DNA of 64,000 nucleotides from Balanoglossus misakiensis (Eukaryota; Hemichordata): NCBI GenBank assembly GCA_040954595.2, contig CM082590.2, positions 8,804,001 to 8,868,000 of the forward strand, read 5' to 3'. Shown piece by piece: positions 21,129 to 31,369 of this stretch (position 1 is its first letter; each line of letters starts with the position of its first letter). The notes under the pieces were generated by a model. It saw only the letters and a program-made list of their open reading frames with translations, ran no database searches and was not told where the DNA came from. The position numbers and the translations under genes were made by a program.

Positions 21129-24004
21129 ATGGCACCGTACATGTGTGTCCATATGTTTAGTTTGTTGTTATTGCTAATATTATTAAATTGCGAGTGTTTG
21201 CAACATCTGTCGCCGTCAGATATATTCCTGAAAGTGCAAAACAGCTGTGTTTTTGCCGCGACGTCTGCAGCAGACGACAAGATCGCGGAAATTCTCGATG
21301 ATCTCGCTGTCATCTTTGAAGATGATGAACGTGTCATCATAGGTGCGTTGTCTGATGACCTGGCTTCGTTTAACTGGATCGAAGGAAATGTCGACCAGCC
21401 CCTGAAGTGGTCCATACCCACGGAGAGACAAGAAATAGCCTTCTTTCTCCGGGAGAAAAGAGACCGAACTTGTCTGATCCGAGCGCCAAGTATGTTCCCA
21501 AAAGCCGAGCCCTACGACGGCCCAATATCTCTCGACATGATGCTGGAATTTGTTAATACAAAATGTGGCACGTATAGAAATCATAAAGGGGGTATTTCAA
21601 TCGCTGGAATTCACCGAGAGTACATACTGAGTAATCTCTTTCGTGTTTCTGACATCAGTAATTGTACTTCAAGGATGGTATTTAAGGAGAAATCTCAGGG
21701 ATGTGAAAAGCAAATTGGAAGCGTGTGTAATAAACATGATGAGGATGAAAATGATGATGCTCCGCCCGCATCCAGGTATCTAGGCGAAGGGACGCGGATC
21801 CCAGAATGCGAGAGGGTTACCATGCCAACGAAAGACGGCTTTTTCCACGACTTTTTAAAGCGCTCCAAGCCCGTCATCATCACGGACGCCATGCGGAATT
21901 GGAAAGCGATTCGGAAATGGACAAATGAATTTCTGAGACAAGAGTACGGACACAAAGAAATCCACATCAAGCTTGCTCCGTACGGTGAATTCGAAGGATG
22001 CGAACCATCGCGGATCTGGGAAGATTCGAGAGCGTTCAAGATTCCGCAAAAAGTCCGGGACCAGCTACCCTTTCCTGACTTAGTAGTCGTGCGACCAGCG
22101 ACTATGAATTTAAAATTCTCAGACTTTCTCGACATGGTTGAGAATGCTACGCTTAAAAAGAATAATATTTCTGCTTATCTTGAGTATTCATCAATTCCCG
22201 AGTATATGCCCGACCTCGAGCAAGACATCGAAGATTTTCCGTTTGTGAAAGAAATGTTGATTCGGAAACATTTGAATATATGGATTAGTGATGGAAACAC
22301 TTTGGGAAAACTTCACTTTGATCCGTTTGATAATTTCCTTTGCATGGTAAGGAAGATGGAACAGACTGTTACACAGACAATGATGTTTGGCAGGAGATAT
22401 AATTAATCCAAGGAAGTTCTTTGCAACCAGAAATTAGGAATTTACTCCTGGAAAGTCATGGGTTGGATTTGGATGGTGGTTCGATTTATAATTAATTGAT
22501 TTTAGATATGTTCATTTCATGCAAATTGAATGAAATCTGATGCTTGGGTATAGCGCCCTCAAGGAAGAGTATTTGCACACTTGAACTGTGAGGGCATTGT
22601 TTCACACCTGCAATTCTAGTATTTTACATTATTTTCTATTATTTTCTTGAATTGGCTTTTTGCTGATGACCCTGCTCCCACAAATTGACCCGTTCATCAC
22701 AATGGTTTGGTCCAACCCCATTGTTTTCCATTGCACAGTTGGACCTCTATACAGCAAACTGGGGGTGAAACACTATTAAACACTCACTTATTTCTCTCTG
22801 ACAGATCAGTGGAAAGAAACAACTGATCATTTTCGAACCACATGAAAACGACAAACTGTACGAGGCCCACATTCCGGAAGCAATACTGGATTATCATCCG
22901 GGGACCGGGAAATTCCGGCGCAAGAGACTCCTGGACAGCACTTCCATGGTCATGTCTCCGGTCGATATACTGAATCCAGATTTTACGGTAAAGGATATAT
23001 TCCATCCTTATGGATTATGTCTCCACCAGAATTTGTATAGGAAATTATTTTATATAATTATGAGGGAGCCTGGTAGACTCTTTAATCTACCAGGACACCC
23101 AAAATAAAAATATCTAAAATACAGCAAAACCTGTCTAAACCGAACCCTGTCTAATCTGGAAACCTGTCTACACCGAACACATTTTCCTGTCCCTTTGACA
23201 TAGAACCACATGTTAGAAGAACCTCTATAAACCAGACATCTCTGCAAACTGGACAATTTCTTCAGCCTTGTGTTCGTATTAGACAGGTTTTTCTGTGCAT
23301 TAACCACGCAAATTAAAACACAAGCACAAATCTTTTTAACATTGTGAGAATTCTTTTCGTCTTTCCTACAGAGGTTCCCGGAATTCTCAAAGACTTATCC
23401 GATGAACTGTACGATATCCGAGGGGGAGGTGTTATTTATGCCGGCATTCTGGTGGCATGAGGTCCAGTCGTTTCCAAGTCCGACAGAGAACAGGAATGTG
23501 GCAATTAATTTCTGGTGAGTTCAACTAAAAAAAGCAGTGTGCAGTGAATCTGCCCAACACTCAGATACGTTCCACAGAGATCCAGTTCTTTCAAGAGTGC
23601 TTCGTGAGTATTGTGGGTTTAACCCTTTCACCCCCAGTTCCCTCTTTAGAGGTCCAACCTTACCATAGACAACCATTGGTTTGGACTGAACCATGGTGGT
23701 CAAAGGGTTAAAACAGAATTGGTTTTGGTTGGATGGTGACAATGTTTGTGCCAACACCAACTCTCTATCAATTTACCCCTTAACCCTTCCACCCCCAGTT
23801 CCCTCTTTAGAGGTCCAACCTTACCATAGAAAACAATGCATTTGGACTTAACCATAGTGGTGAAAAGGGTTAACTTTTGGAAATAAATATGTCTTTACTC
23901 ATACATTCTTATTTTCTTCCAGGTATGACCCGTTCCTGACCAAAGACTTCCCGTGCCCCGAATGCACTTTAGACGTCAACCCCAACTATTCGTATCTCCT
24001 GTAA
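21129..24004 (+). CDS. Secretory-pathway thioredoxin-like/JmjC (JMJD7-like) oxygenase
   Basis: Four exons, 21129-22346, 22805-22987, 23372-23514 and 23923-24004 (541 aa); all introns GT-AG and in frame. I start at ATG 21129, since the only longer reading begins with GTG. The amino end is a signal peptide (CVHMFSLLLLLILLNCECL). Residues about 30-145 look like a thioredoxin fold without CxxC (SCVFAATSA in its place) ending in YDGPISLDMMLEFVN and CGTYR, a pattern of PDI-type thioredoxin domains. Residues about 215-530 are a JmjC cupin: HFD at 396-398 and His496 (WWHEVQ) form the iron triad, and Lys410/411 (SGKKQLIIF) is placed for 2-oxoglutarate. NFWYDPF is shared with JMJD7. Fe(II)/2OG hydroxylase activity is inferred; the substrate is unknown. 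No KDEL; it ends NYSYLL. Confidence 0.9.
22685..22771 (+). mobile_element. Family A MITE in JmjC intron 1
   Basis: GACCCGTTCATCACAATGGT to CTGGGGGTGAAA; ends 34 bp before the exon 2 start. Confidence 0.84.
23119..23299 (+). mobile_element. Family C MITE in JmjC intron 2
   Basis: ACAGCAAAACCTGTCTAAAC left and ATTAGACAGGTTTTTCTGT right, about 180 bp, filling nearly half of the 384-bp intron. Confidence 0.87.
23619..23711 (-). mobile_element. Family A MITE in JmjC intron 3, first of two
   Basis: TTAACCCTTTCACCCCCAGT to ATGGTGGTCAAAGGGTTAA, TTAA borders intact. Confidence 0.9.
23779..23873 (-). mobile_element. Family A MITE in JmjC intron 3, second of two
   Basis: TTAACCCTTCCACCCCCAGT to AGTGGTGAAAAGGGTTAA, TTAA borders intact; same orientation as its neighbour 68 bp upstream. 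The two elements make up nearly half of the 408-bp intron. Confidence 0.9.
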
Positions 24005-24335
24005 AGCTGATGGAACAGCTAGACATTCCATCAATTGCTCGACCCCTCCCCTTAGGATAGTAATACATTAGTTATCCCTTTCAAGTGAAAAAAACACTAA
24101 AAAATTGTACTTCACAAAGACATGTGAACTTTTAACGTATTCATAAAGTTAATCTAGCAATATTGTTTCTTAGAAATATCGTTTTATTTTTATTTTTATT
24201 TTTGAAAGTACAGTGGCTGTAACTTTTGAGAATATTATCTCTGTTTCATTCGAATAACAGTTTCTTGTTGACATGCTTTAAGCTTGTAGTCTCATTACAC
24301 AAGGCTAGACCAATAGGCCAAAGCCTTGTGCTTGC

Positions 24336-24341
24336 AATAAA
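24336..24341 (+). terminator. Poly(A) signal of the JmjC gene
   Basis: AATAAA in CTTGCAATAAAGTAATTTG, 332 bp after the stop codon, giving a plausible 3' UTR. Confidence 0.6.
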
Positions 24342-25322
24342 GTAATTTGACACAGAAATTATACATGTATTCCTGTTTTTATTTTTATTTTTCACAAATT
24401 ATTACTCAGTCAAGTATTACTGCTTAACAACACATTAAACTATTCCAGTCTCATTCACTTATCCACCCTTTCACCACCATGGTTTGGTCCAAATCCATTG
24501 TTTGCTATGATAAAGTTGGACCACTACAGAAGAACATAGGGGTGACTGAAAGGGTTAAAGTCAGATATGGAATTTCAACAATCACTCTGATTAAAAATTA
24601 CATTTGGATTTTGTTTTATGGAAATTTACCAACTTATATATATAACTAGAACAAAGTGGAACTTATGCTATTTATCATACCAATTTTCTGTTTTGTGGCA
24701 AATACGACCAACCCACAATATTAGGTCTATATTTGGCTAAACGATGGATAATTCTGTGTCATTACATGTGTCGAAACAAGTCACTTATTTAAGGCATAAA
24801 TGGTCTTGTACAAAGTAAATGTTAATAACGCAATTATTGGAACTATTTTAAGATAATTTGATCGGGTAAAGTGAGTGAAAATCACAGAAAAGTGTATACA
24901 CTACACACTCTATATTTATTTTGTTTAAACAAACAATGGCACAATATTTCTTCTCAACTATGACAAATGTTGCCCGTTTCTCATGTATTTAATTTGTGTC
25001 CAATTATTTGGAAAATTGCTTAAATTTATGCATATCAGCAATTGTTGATAGCTGTTTGAATCATGTCATAACTTGAATAAAATAAGACCCTTCATCGTGT
25101 GTTGAAATAAATCTCTGAAACGACAAATCCGATATTTTCTTGCGATGAATAAATCAATGTACAACACGCTGGCCAATGATCACACTATATTTCTGTCACA
25201 TGTTTCGATGCAAATGCTATGAATACATTATAAGTTTATATCAGCGCAACCGTGTACATAAGTCTTTAATACTGTATACCAGCCAAGCACCAACTGGTAT
25301 CAAAGCAGGAAAAACTGATGAA
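24342..25322. other. Intergenic stretch, JmjC to PAN gene
   Basis: AT-rich; holds one family A MITE (24463-24558). Upstream of 25323 I see no convincing TATA box. No other gene. Confidence 0.6.
24463..24558 (+). mobile_element. Family A MITE, intergenic
   Basis: CCACCCTTTCACCACCATGG to GGTGACTGAAAGGGTTAA; right TTAA intact. One of the few copies outside an intron. Confidence 0.87.
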
Positions 25323-26401
25323 ATGGATTTTCGTTTGACTGCGTTTCTCCTCGTAGCATTCTTTGCAGGTAAGACATATGTTTGTGAACTAAAGCTACTG
25401 AAATTCAGGTAGCAGCTCGAATATATGAATAAACAGTATGCTACAGAAAAAAGTTACAGAAACCACGGTCTTGGTAATTTCCTCTAGGTTCGACGTTTTC
25501 CACCGACTGGGAATGTTCGCAGATGGATGCTGGCATTGCTATGAATGGCAGTCTCGTTCTGCAAGAATGGATGAACAAGACCGAGGACTGCTGCCAATTA
25601 TGCCACAACGACACCATGTGCGAGTTCTGGCGACACAATCAGGAAACTGGCCAGTGCTCGCTGATGCAACACCCTTCCCTCCATGAGCTGTGCGACTGCT
25701 CCGTGTCAGGGCAAGTACGAACAAGTGAGTATTAAAGCATAGGAGTTGTTTGTTCATTTCTGTTGTAGTGTGCATTAAAGGGACAAATTAATTATGTTTG
25801 ATACAAGACACTGTTTATGTTATTCTACATGTGGATATATAGTGAATCAACGTTTGACCACACACAACTTCCATCCCGTTTGTAGGATATGAGAGTAAAA
25901 ATCTCGCCACAATGAATAAATGGTAAACAACGATTATTCATTTTGGCAAGCTTTTTCACTCTCGTGTCTACAAGTTGGATGGAAGTTGTGTGTGGTCGAA
26001 CGTTGATTCACTATATATCCACATGAAGAATAACATAAAGGGTGTCTTGTATCAAACATAATTAATGGGAAAAGGGCAGCGAGAGAGAGACTTTGTCCCT
26101 TTAAGGCCAGTTTAGGAAAGTCCCTTGACTGGCCATTATAGATTCAACTGTATTTACACCCCCCCCCCTTCCCCCAACAGGATCTTGTAATTATCTGTAT
26201 CAGAAACGTGTGTTCGGTTTGATGCTGAACATCAAGGCCAAGGTGAAGACTGCAGATGATTGCTGTCAATGGTGTATGAGAACTAGGAGATGTACACACT
26301 GGGTTTATGATGAGTACTACAAACATTGCAGGATTTTATTCACCAAAGATTACATGGTGGATGACCATACATTCACCTCTGGAGAGATTTTTATCATGTG
26401 A
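25323..26401 (+). CDS. Small secreted protein with two PAN/Apple-like modules
   Basis: Three exons, 25323-25368, 25488-25724 and 26181-26401 (504 nt, 167 aa), with GT-AG introns and phase-1 junctions. ATG 25323 starts a signal peptide (MDFRLTAFLLVAFFAG) encoded by the first exon. The second exon carries one module: TEDCCQLCHNDTMCEFWRHN and QETGQCSLM. The third repeats the pattern: TADDCCQWCMRTRRCTHWVY, then KHCRILF. CCxxC...C.....F/W...C.L is the PAN/Apple signature seen in secreted binding proteins of invertebrates. Ligand unknown. One module per exon points to internal duplication. An in-frame upstream ATG exists, but its product would bury the signal peptide. Confidence 0.82.
25774..26107. 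mobile_element. Family G fold-back MITE, long copy
   Basis: TTAAAGGGACAAAT left and ACTTTGTCCCTTTAA right. The left arm (GATACAAGACACTGTTTATG, then TTCTACATGTGGATATATAG) is an inverted copy of the right arm, so the 334 bp make one hairpin. It occupies most of intron 2 of the PAN gene. Confidence 0.9.
26105..26154 (-). mobile_element. Family B MITE fragment
   Basis: GGCCAGTTTAGGAAAGTCCC through a decayed right end (GATTCAACTGTA); directly after the family G element. Confidence 0.75.
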
Positions 26402-26939
26402 CTTGAAAGAGGTACGTACTGGTATGTTGTATTAAAGGGGCAGATACATCACGCACAACTGCTCTTTTTGTTTCTCTATGAACAGGGTCATGATCAATGG
26501 GCCTTTAAACATTTCAATGCCATAGTCAACTTGTCATCGTGGTATTATATGAGCTGTTCTAACAACTGGCGTCAATATTTCAACTCCAAATAGGAATATC
26601 CCAGTCTAAGATGTAACTATCTTATATTTTCCAGTGTAAAGACAAGTAATTCATCGCCAAATGTAACCTCCGCCCATAACAACAACTATGATGGAACCAA
26701 ACCAGATGGAACAAGTCAGATACAAATTACACTCAGCTCTATTTGCATGTTTTGCCTGTAACAGTTGTGAATTAAAATGGTGAAATGCACTTAGCGCTTT
26801 TGATGTTGATTCTTGGACTCTCAATGCGACTTCATGGTATGTCTGTATGTCTGTCTGTCTGTATGTATGTATGTATGTATGTATGTATGTATGTATGCAA
26901 AATCTCGCATAACCTCGTATAGAGTGGTAAATCATCTAT
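26402..26939. other. Intergenic stretch with (GTAT)n microsatellite
   Basis: About 540 bp between the PAN gene and the first GPCR, which converge here. A (CTGT)n/(GTAT)n repeat lies at 26838-26896. No gene supported. Confidence 0.65.
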
Positions 26940-27908
26940 TTATAAAGATGTATCATCAGAACTGTTTGGTTTTATTGGCAAACGGGCGTTTCCATTTGCG
27001 TTAATACTGTGTCCCTGATAATCGCCACGAGATGTGCACAGACAGTAGGTTTGCTTCACGGCCTTTCTGTACTTGGAGCTGCTCAGTTTGTATATGAAAG
27101 GATTGACGGAACAGTTGACAGTGAAGAGGATCTTGGCGGTTTGCGAGAAGACGAAGAGAGCGTCGATCTTGGGCGCTTCCGGTCGGTAGACGCCGTCTTC
27201 TTTCATGATGACGACGAAGAAGAGGGCGACGGAGGGAACAACGCTGATGAAGATGACGATGTTGGTTATCGTGACGGTTCTCAGGACCTGCGTCGATTCC
27301 TTGAACGCCCGGATGTTCCAGTCTTGCGTCAGAGACTTGCTTCTGTTGTGCATGGTTCGCGCGATTAAACCGTACAGGACGGTCGTCTCGACAACGCAGA
27401 CGAACAAGACAACCGTGATGAGGCACAGACAGACGACCGCAAACCGGTCCTTGGTGACGTCGATACAAGTCCCGGACTCGACAACCGCTAAAACAGAACT
27501 GACCAACCAGGAGACAGTCACACCAATTACTATATTCTTCGCCTTCAGTAGATGCCCCTTAAATGGATGACAAATCGCGATATACCGTTCCATACTTATC
27601 AAAGCCACAGACAAACACGACTCCACAACAGGTATAAACTGCGTCAGCGCGTTAACGACACATGGGATGGTTGCGAACACACTAGCGAATACATTAAACA
27701 ACCACATCATATCAGAGATGGCCAAGTTCACTAACAAAACATTTGTTTTCGTTCGGATCTCTTTGATTTTGCAGACCACTATAATGAAGGAAATGTTGTT
27801 TAGAATACCAATGTTGGCTACTGAGAATTCTATGTAGATGATAAGTTGGATGATTCCTTCAACACTGGTGGAGTTGTGGGAAACAACATCGGTTGAATTT
27901 ACATCCAT
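26940..27908 (-). CDS. Rhodopsin-class GPCR, intronless, tandem paralogue 1
   Basis: Single exon of 322 codons, ATG 27906-27908 to TAA 26940-26942. The amino end has N-glycosylation sites (MDVNSTDVVSHNST). Seven hydrophobic spans are visible. Family marks: N1.50 region (ANIGILNN), LAISD in TM2, C3.25 (TIPC) with an ECL2 Cys (SGTC), ERYIAICHP at the TM3 end instead of DRY, and NPFIYKLSSSKYRKAV in TM7 and helix 8. TM6 lacks CWxP (it reads IFISVVPSVALFF). About 322 aa is normal for class A. It is closely related to the receptor at 30350-31369. The ligand cannot be predicted. Confidence 0.93.
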   Translation of the reverse strand: MDVNSTDVVSHNSTSVEGIIQLIIYIEFSVANIGILNNISFIIVVCKIKEIRTKTNVLLVNLAISDMMWLFNVFASVFATIPCVVNALTQFIPVVESCLSVALISMERYIAICHPFKGHLLKAKNIVIGVTVSWLVSSVLAVVESGTCIDVTKDRFAVVCLCLITVVLFVCVVETTVLYGLIARTMHNRSKSLTQDWNIRAFKESTQVLRTVTITNIVIFISVVPSVALFFVVIMKEDGVYRPEAPKIDALFVFSQTAKILFTVNCSVNPFIYKLSSSKYRKAVKQTYCLCTSRGDYQGHSINANGNARLPIKPNSSDDTSL

Positions 27909-30349
27909 GTTGATCAGACGCTGATGGTATAATGGTCGAGGTGAATCTTTGAATATGCTAGGAGCCTCTTTTTACTCAGTGATAGGCTGGTGTCTGGAAA
28001 TGTCAAAATATATAAATGTATTTTAAAAAACAAATGTGAGGTTGGGGACTGGTCAGTTTCTTTGACCGGGACCAGTCCACCCCCCCCCCCCCCAAGGCAA
28101 TTTGATTGCACCATCTGCCAAATTTCTTTTTCTCCAAATATCCTCCACTCACCCCTGCAAATCAAATGGTTGCCTCCTTACTGTCGCAAAGCTCAACATA
28201 AACTTGCTGGTACAGAATTCGTCCTTGAGATCGAGTGTCATTAATGTTATTATGTTAATTATCATAAACAAAAGCTTGATGTTGGGCGATAACCATTTTT
28301 GTAACTACAATGAAATTGGCCACTATTAGATAATCTTGTTGATTTCCTATGGAACCTTACAATGGTATATCTTTCAGTGAGTCAAAACTCGCCTTAGTAT
28401 AAAGATACCCTTGAAAACACATTAATAGATTTCGACAGTGCAAGTTGACAATACATATTATAATGAACTTGACCAAAATGCTAATATTAGATTATAGTGT
28501 TGAAACTGACCCTTTCAATGGTGGCTGTTATACACAAACATATTAATGAAGAAAAATTCTTACCGACGGAGTTCGACTTGTCCGATCAGTATCACGTGAC
28601 TTTGTCAACTTAGATGCACATATTAGTCAGCGGGATTTAGTATATAAGATCTTCCATCAAATGTATACATTGATTTTTTTTATCCAACGTCTTACAGCTG
28701 GATCAATCCCTACTGCACAGCGACAATGAAACCAGGCAGACTTATGCGAAACCTATTATGCATGACTAACAATTAGAATTAATTACTCCCCATAAATCAT
28801 TTACTGTCAATTACCTGCAAATTAGCCATGGTGTCACTTGTCTGAATACTTGGCAAATTGTCTTAATTGGATGTTTTTCATTTCCTTCTTGCATTATCAC
28901 TCAACACAAACAATCTCATCTCTCATTATATATTAACTATCTGTACACCATGATTTGCATAGGGATGTCATTTCTAATATGCAAATGAAGTAAAAACTGA
29001 TATTATAACCACATTATCACTAAAAACAATCTCATCTCTCGTTGTATACAATATGCTTTAACTACCAGTAAAGCACAGCTAATAAAGCGATTTGCATATT
29101 TCCAGCATGTAATTAAAATTTTTGCTAATGATCTATCCGATAATGATATCTCGCTGTTCAATGACACAGACAAATAAAAACCTTGGTACTGCTAATATCT
29201 AGTTTGGATATCCATAAGGGAGAACACAAAGTGGGATCAGTGGGGAGGGGGACCTATTAGTATTAGATTTCTTTGAGGGGGACACTCTGCACCATCTGCC
29301 GACCCCCTCCCCCCTAAGAAAAACCTCCATCCACCCCCAGAAATAAAATGGTTCTCCCCTAAGTTATGAAACGACCTAATCACAGTAATGGGTGAATGAA
29401 AACATCCCAAAGTGCTTAAGCTTATCACTGTCCTCTCTGAAGTTTCTGAGAAATACTCCAAAATATAACCCACATCTGTGTAGCACTCACAATAAAAGAC
29501 AGACTTGATCAAATATTGATCAACAATGTTCCTTCCGGGCCTCATAATTAATGTATAAGCACATCAGAACACGAAAACTGAAAGGTACGATAATATGCCT
29601 GCAGTAAATAAGGGATATCCATCACATTTTTTGGCACTATATATACATGATTAGAATTCGCCATTAAAGAAATTGGATCACACCGGAACATTCACTAAGT
29701 TTTCCACACTATACATCAGATAAGAGTGAGTGAGTGAATGGATGAATGAACGAACGAATGAACGAACAAGTATTTTAATGTAAACACGTTGAACACAAGA
29801 CCAACATGATCAATTCTAACAGTTTCACAGCATATCTATCTCTTCTGGATGAAATTAGTCCAAGTCGAAATTTTTTACAAGCATAACTAAATCAAAACAA
29901 CTTCAATAACAAGTAACGATGAATTGAGAGTCAAACTTTATAATTTTCAATATTAGATGATTAGATCAATATTTTAAATCAATATATTAATTAAATTCTT
30001 ACAAATACTTTTCAATATTAAATTAATATTTTACATCACAGTACATCTTGTTTAACACTACATATAATAGAATTAATTTAACAAAAATACCAGTCTGCTA
30101 TTAAAATTGCAGATTTGTACACAGATTTTGATATAATTTTGTTCAAGAATTTATAATTATTATAAAGTATGTTTTACTCGATATTATAAGGTATCAATGA
30201 TTATATGAAGGTCTTAAAAGACCTTAGGTGTGGTTCTGAAGATACAGAACACTGCCAGAATATTGCTCAATCTAGGTTTTAACGTAATGAATGAGGTCTC
30301 ATTGATAAAAGCCAGATAATACTTAGCATCAGATTTCAAGGTTTTCTGA
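27909..30349. other. Intergenic stretch between the GPCR paralogues
   Basis: 2.4 kb, AT-rich. A 15-base poly-C run at about 28080-28094, purine/pyrimidine-skewed DNA around 29220-29345, and (GAAT)n-like repeats at 29725-29770. No MITE of families A-C and no gene recognised. Confidence 0.6.
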
Positions 30350-31369
30350 TCACAAAATAGTCTCTGTAGAACCCAGGGTAGTATTTGCTGAACTCAGAGA
30401 TTTTTGAACTTGTATTCCTGCATTGTTACCAGGGTTACTGGGTCCCTGGGTCGTACCATTATAAGGACAGGTGCAGCAGGCTCTCTTCAGGGCTTTTCTA
30501 TACTGGGAGCTGCTCAGCTTATATATGAACGGATTAATCGAAGTGTTAAGGGTGAACATTATTTTGGCACTCCCGGACAAAACAAACGTGTACTCAAGTG
30601 TCGGGGTAGGCGGTCGGTAGATGCCACCTTTTTGTAAGCTGACCACGAAAAAGAACGCCACACCGGGTAGAACGCTGATGAAGATGATAATATTAGTTAT
30701 AATGACCGTTCTGAGGACCTGGGTTAGCTCCTTGATGGCCGGAAGCTTCCAGCCCTGTTCAGAAGCCTTGCTGCGTTTACGGACGGCCTTCACGATCAGA
30801 CAGTATAGGATCGTTGATTCAATGACGCAGAAGAACAAAACGCTCATGATCGAAAACAGACAGACAACCGCAAACATGTTCTGCTCTCTCGGGTCGAGAA
30901 ACGTAAAACAGGTCCCTGTTTCAATACTCGCCAAAAAGATACTTATCATCCAGGTTGCCATGACAGCAAGCGCTAAATTCTTAGCCTTCAGTAAGTACAT
31001 TTTGAACGGATGACAAACTGCTATGTACCGCTCAACACTTATCAAAGAGATAGTCAGACATGACTCAACAAGAGGTATAAACTGTGTCAGTGCATGTAAC
31101 ACACAAGGTATAGTCACGAAAGTCATGAAGTACACATTACACAGCCAAACCAGATCCGAAAAAGCCAAATTAACCAACAAAATATTAGTCTTGGTTTGAA
31201 TGTCCTTGACTTTGCACACGACCATGATGAATGAAAGGTTGTTCAGAATACCGATGTTGGCTATGGTGAATTCGGTGTATACAAGTATACGGTCTAAGAG
31301 CATTGCAGCCAGGTTTAGGCTGGTGGAGTTCGTTCCATCGTTGAATGTATCTTGCGTCGAATTATTCAT
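30350..31369 (-). CDS. Rhodopsin-class GPCR, intronless, tandem paralogue 2
   Basis: Single exon of 339 codons from ATG 31367-31369 (the six-codon longer reading begins with GTG) to TGA 30350-30352. N-glycosylation sites in the amino end (MNNSTQDTFNDGTNST). Shares with its neighbour ANIGILNN, TKTNILLVNLAFSDLVWL, TIPC, ERYIAVCHPFK, TQVLRTVIITNIIIFIS and NPFIYKLSSSQYRKA. The carboxyl tail (CTCPYNGTTQGPSN) diverges and has palmitoylation-type cysteines. Again ERY instead of DRY and no CWxP in TM6. Same strand, 2.4 kb upstream of its paralogue: a local duplication. Confidence 0.93.
   Translation of the reverse strand: MNNSTQDTFNDGTNSTSLNLAAMLLDRILVYTEFTIANIGILNNLSFIMVVCKVKDIQTKTNILLVNLAFSDLVWLCNVYFMTFVTIPCVLHALTQFIPLVESCLTISLISVERYIAVCHPFKMYLLKAKNLALAVMATWMISIFLASIETGTCFTFLDPREQNMFAVVCLFSIMSVLFFCVIESTILYCLIVKAVRKRSKASEQGWKLPAIKELTQVLRTVIITNIIIFISVLPGVAFFFVVSLQKGGIYRPPTPTLEYTFVLSGSAKIMFTLNTSINPFIYKLSSSQYRKALKRACCTCPYNGTTQGPSNPGNNAGIQVQKSLSSANTTLGSTETIL

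Noticed and set aside
27001-27570. ORFs of 119-155 codons overlapping the first GPCR
   Set aside because: Other-frame shadows of a clear seven-transmembrane receptor.
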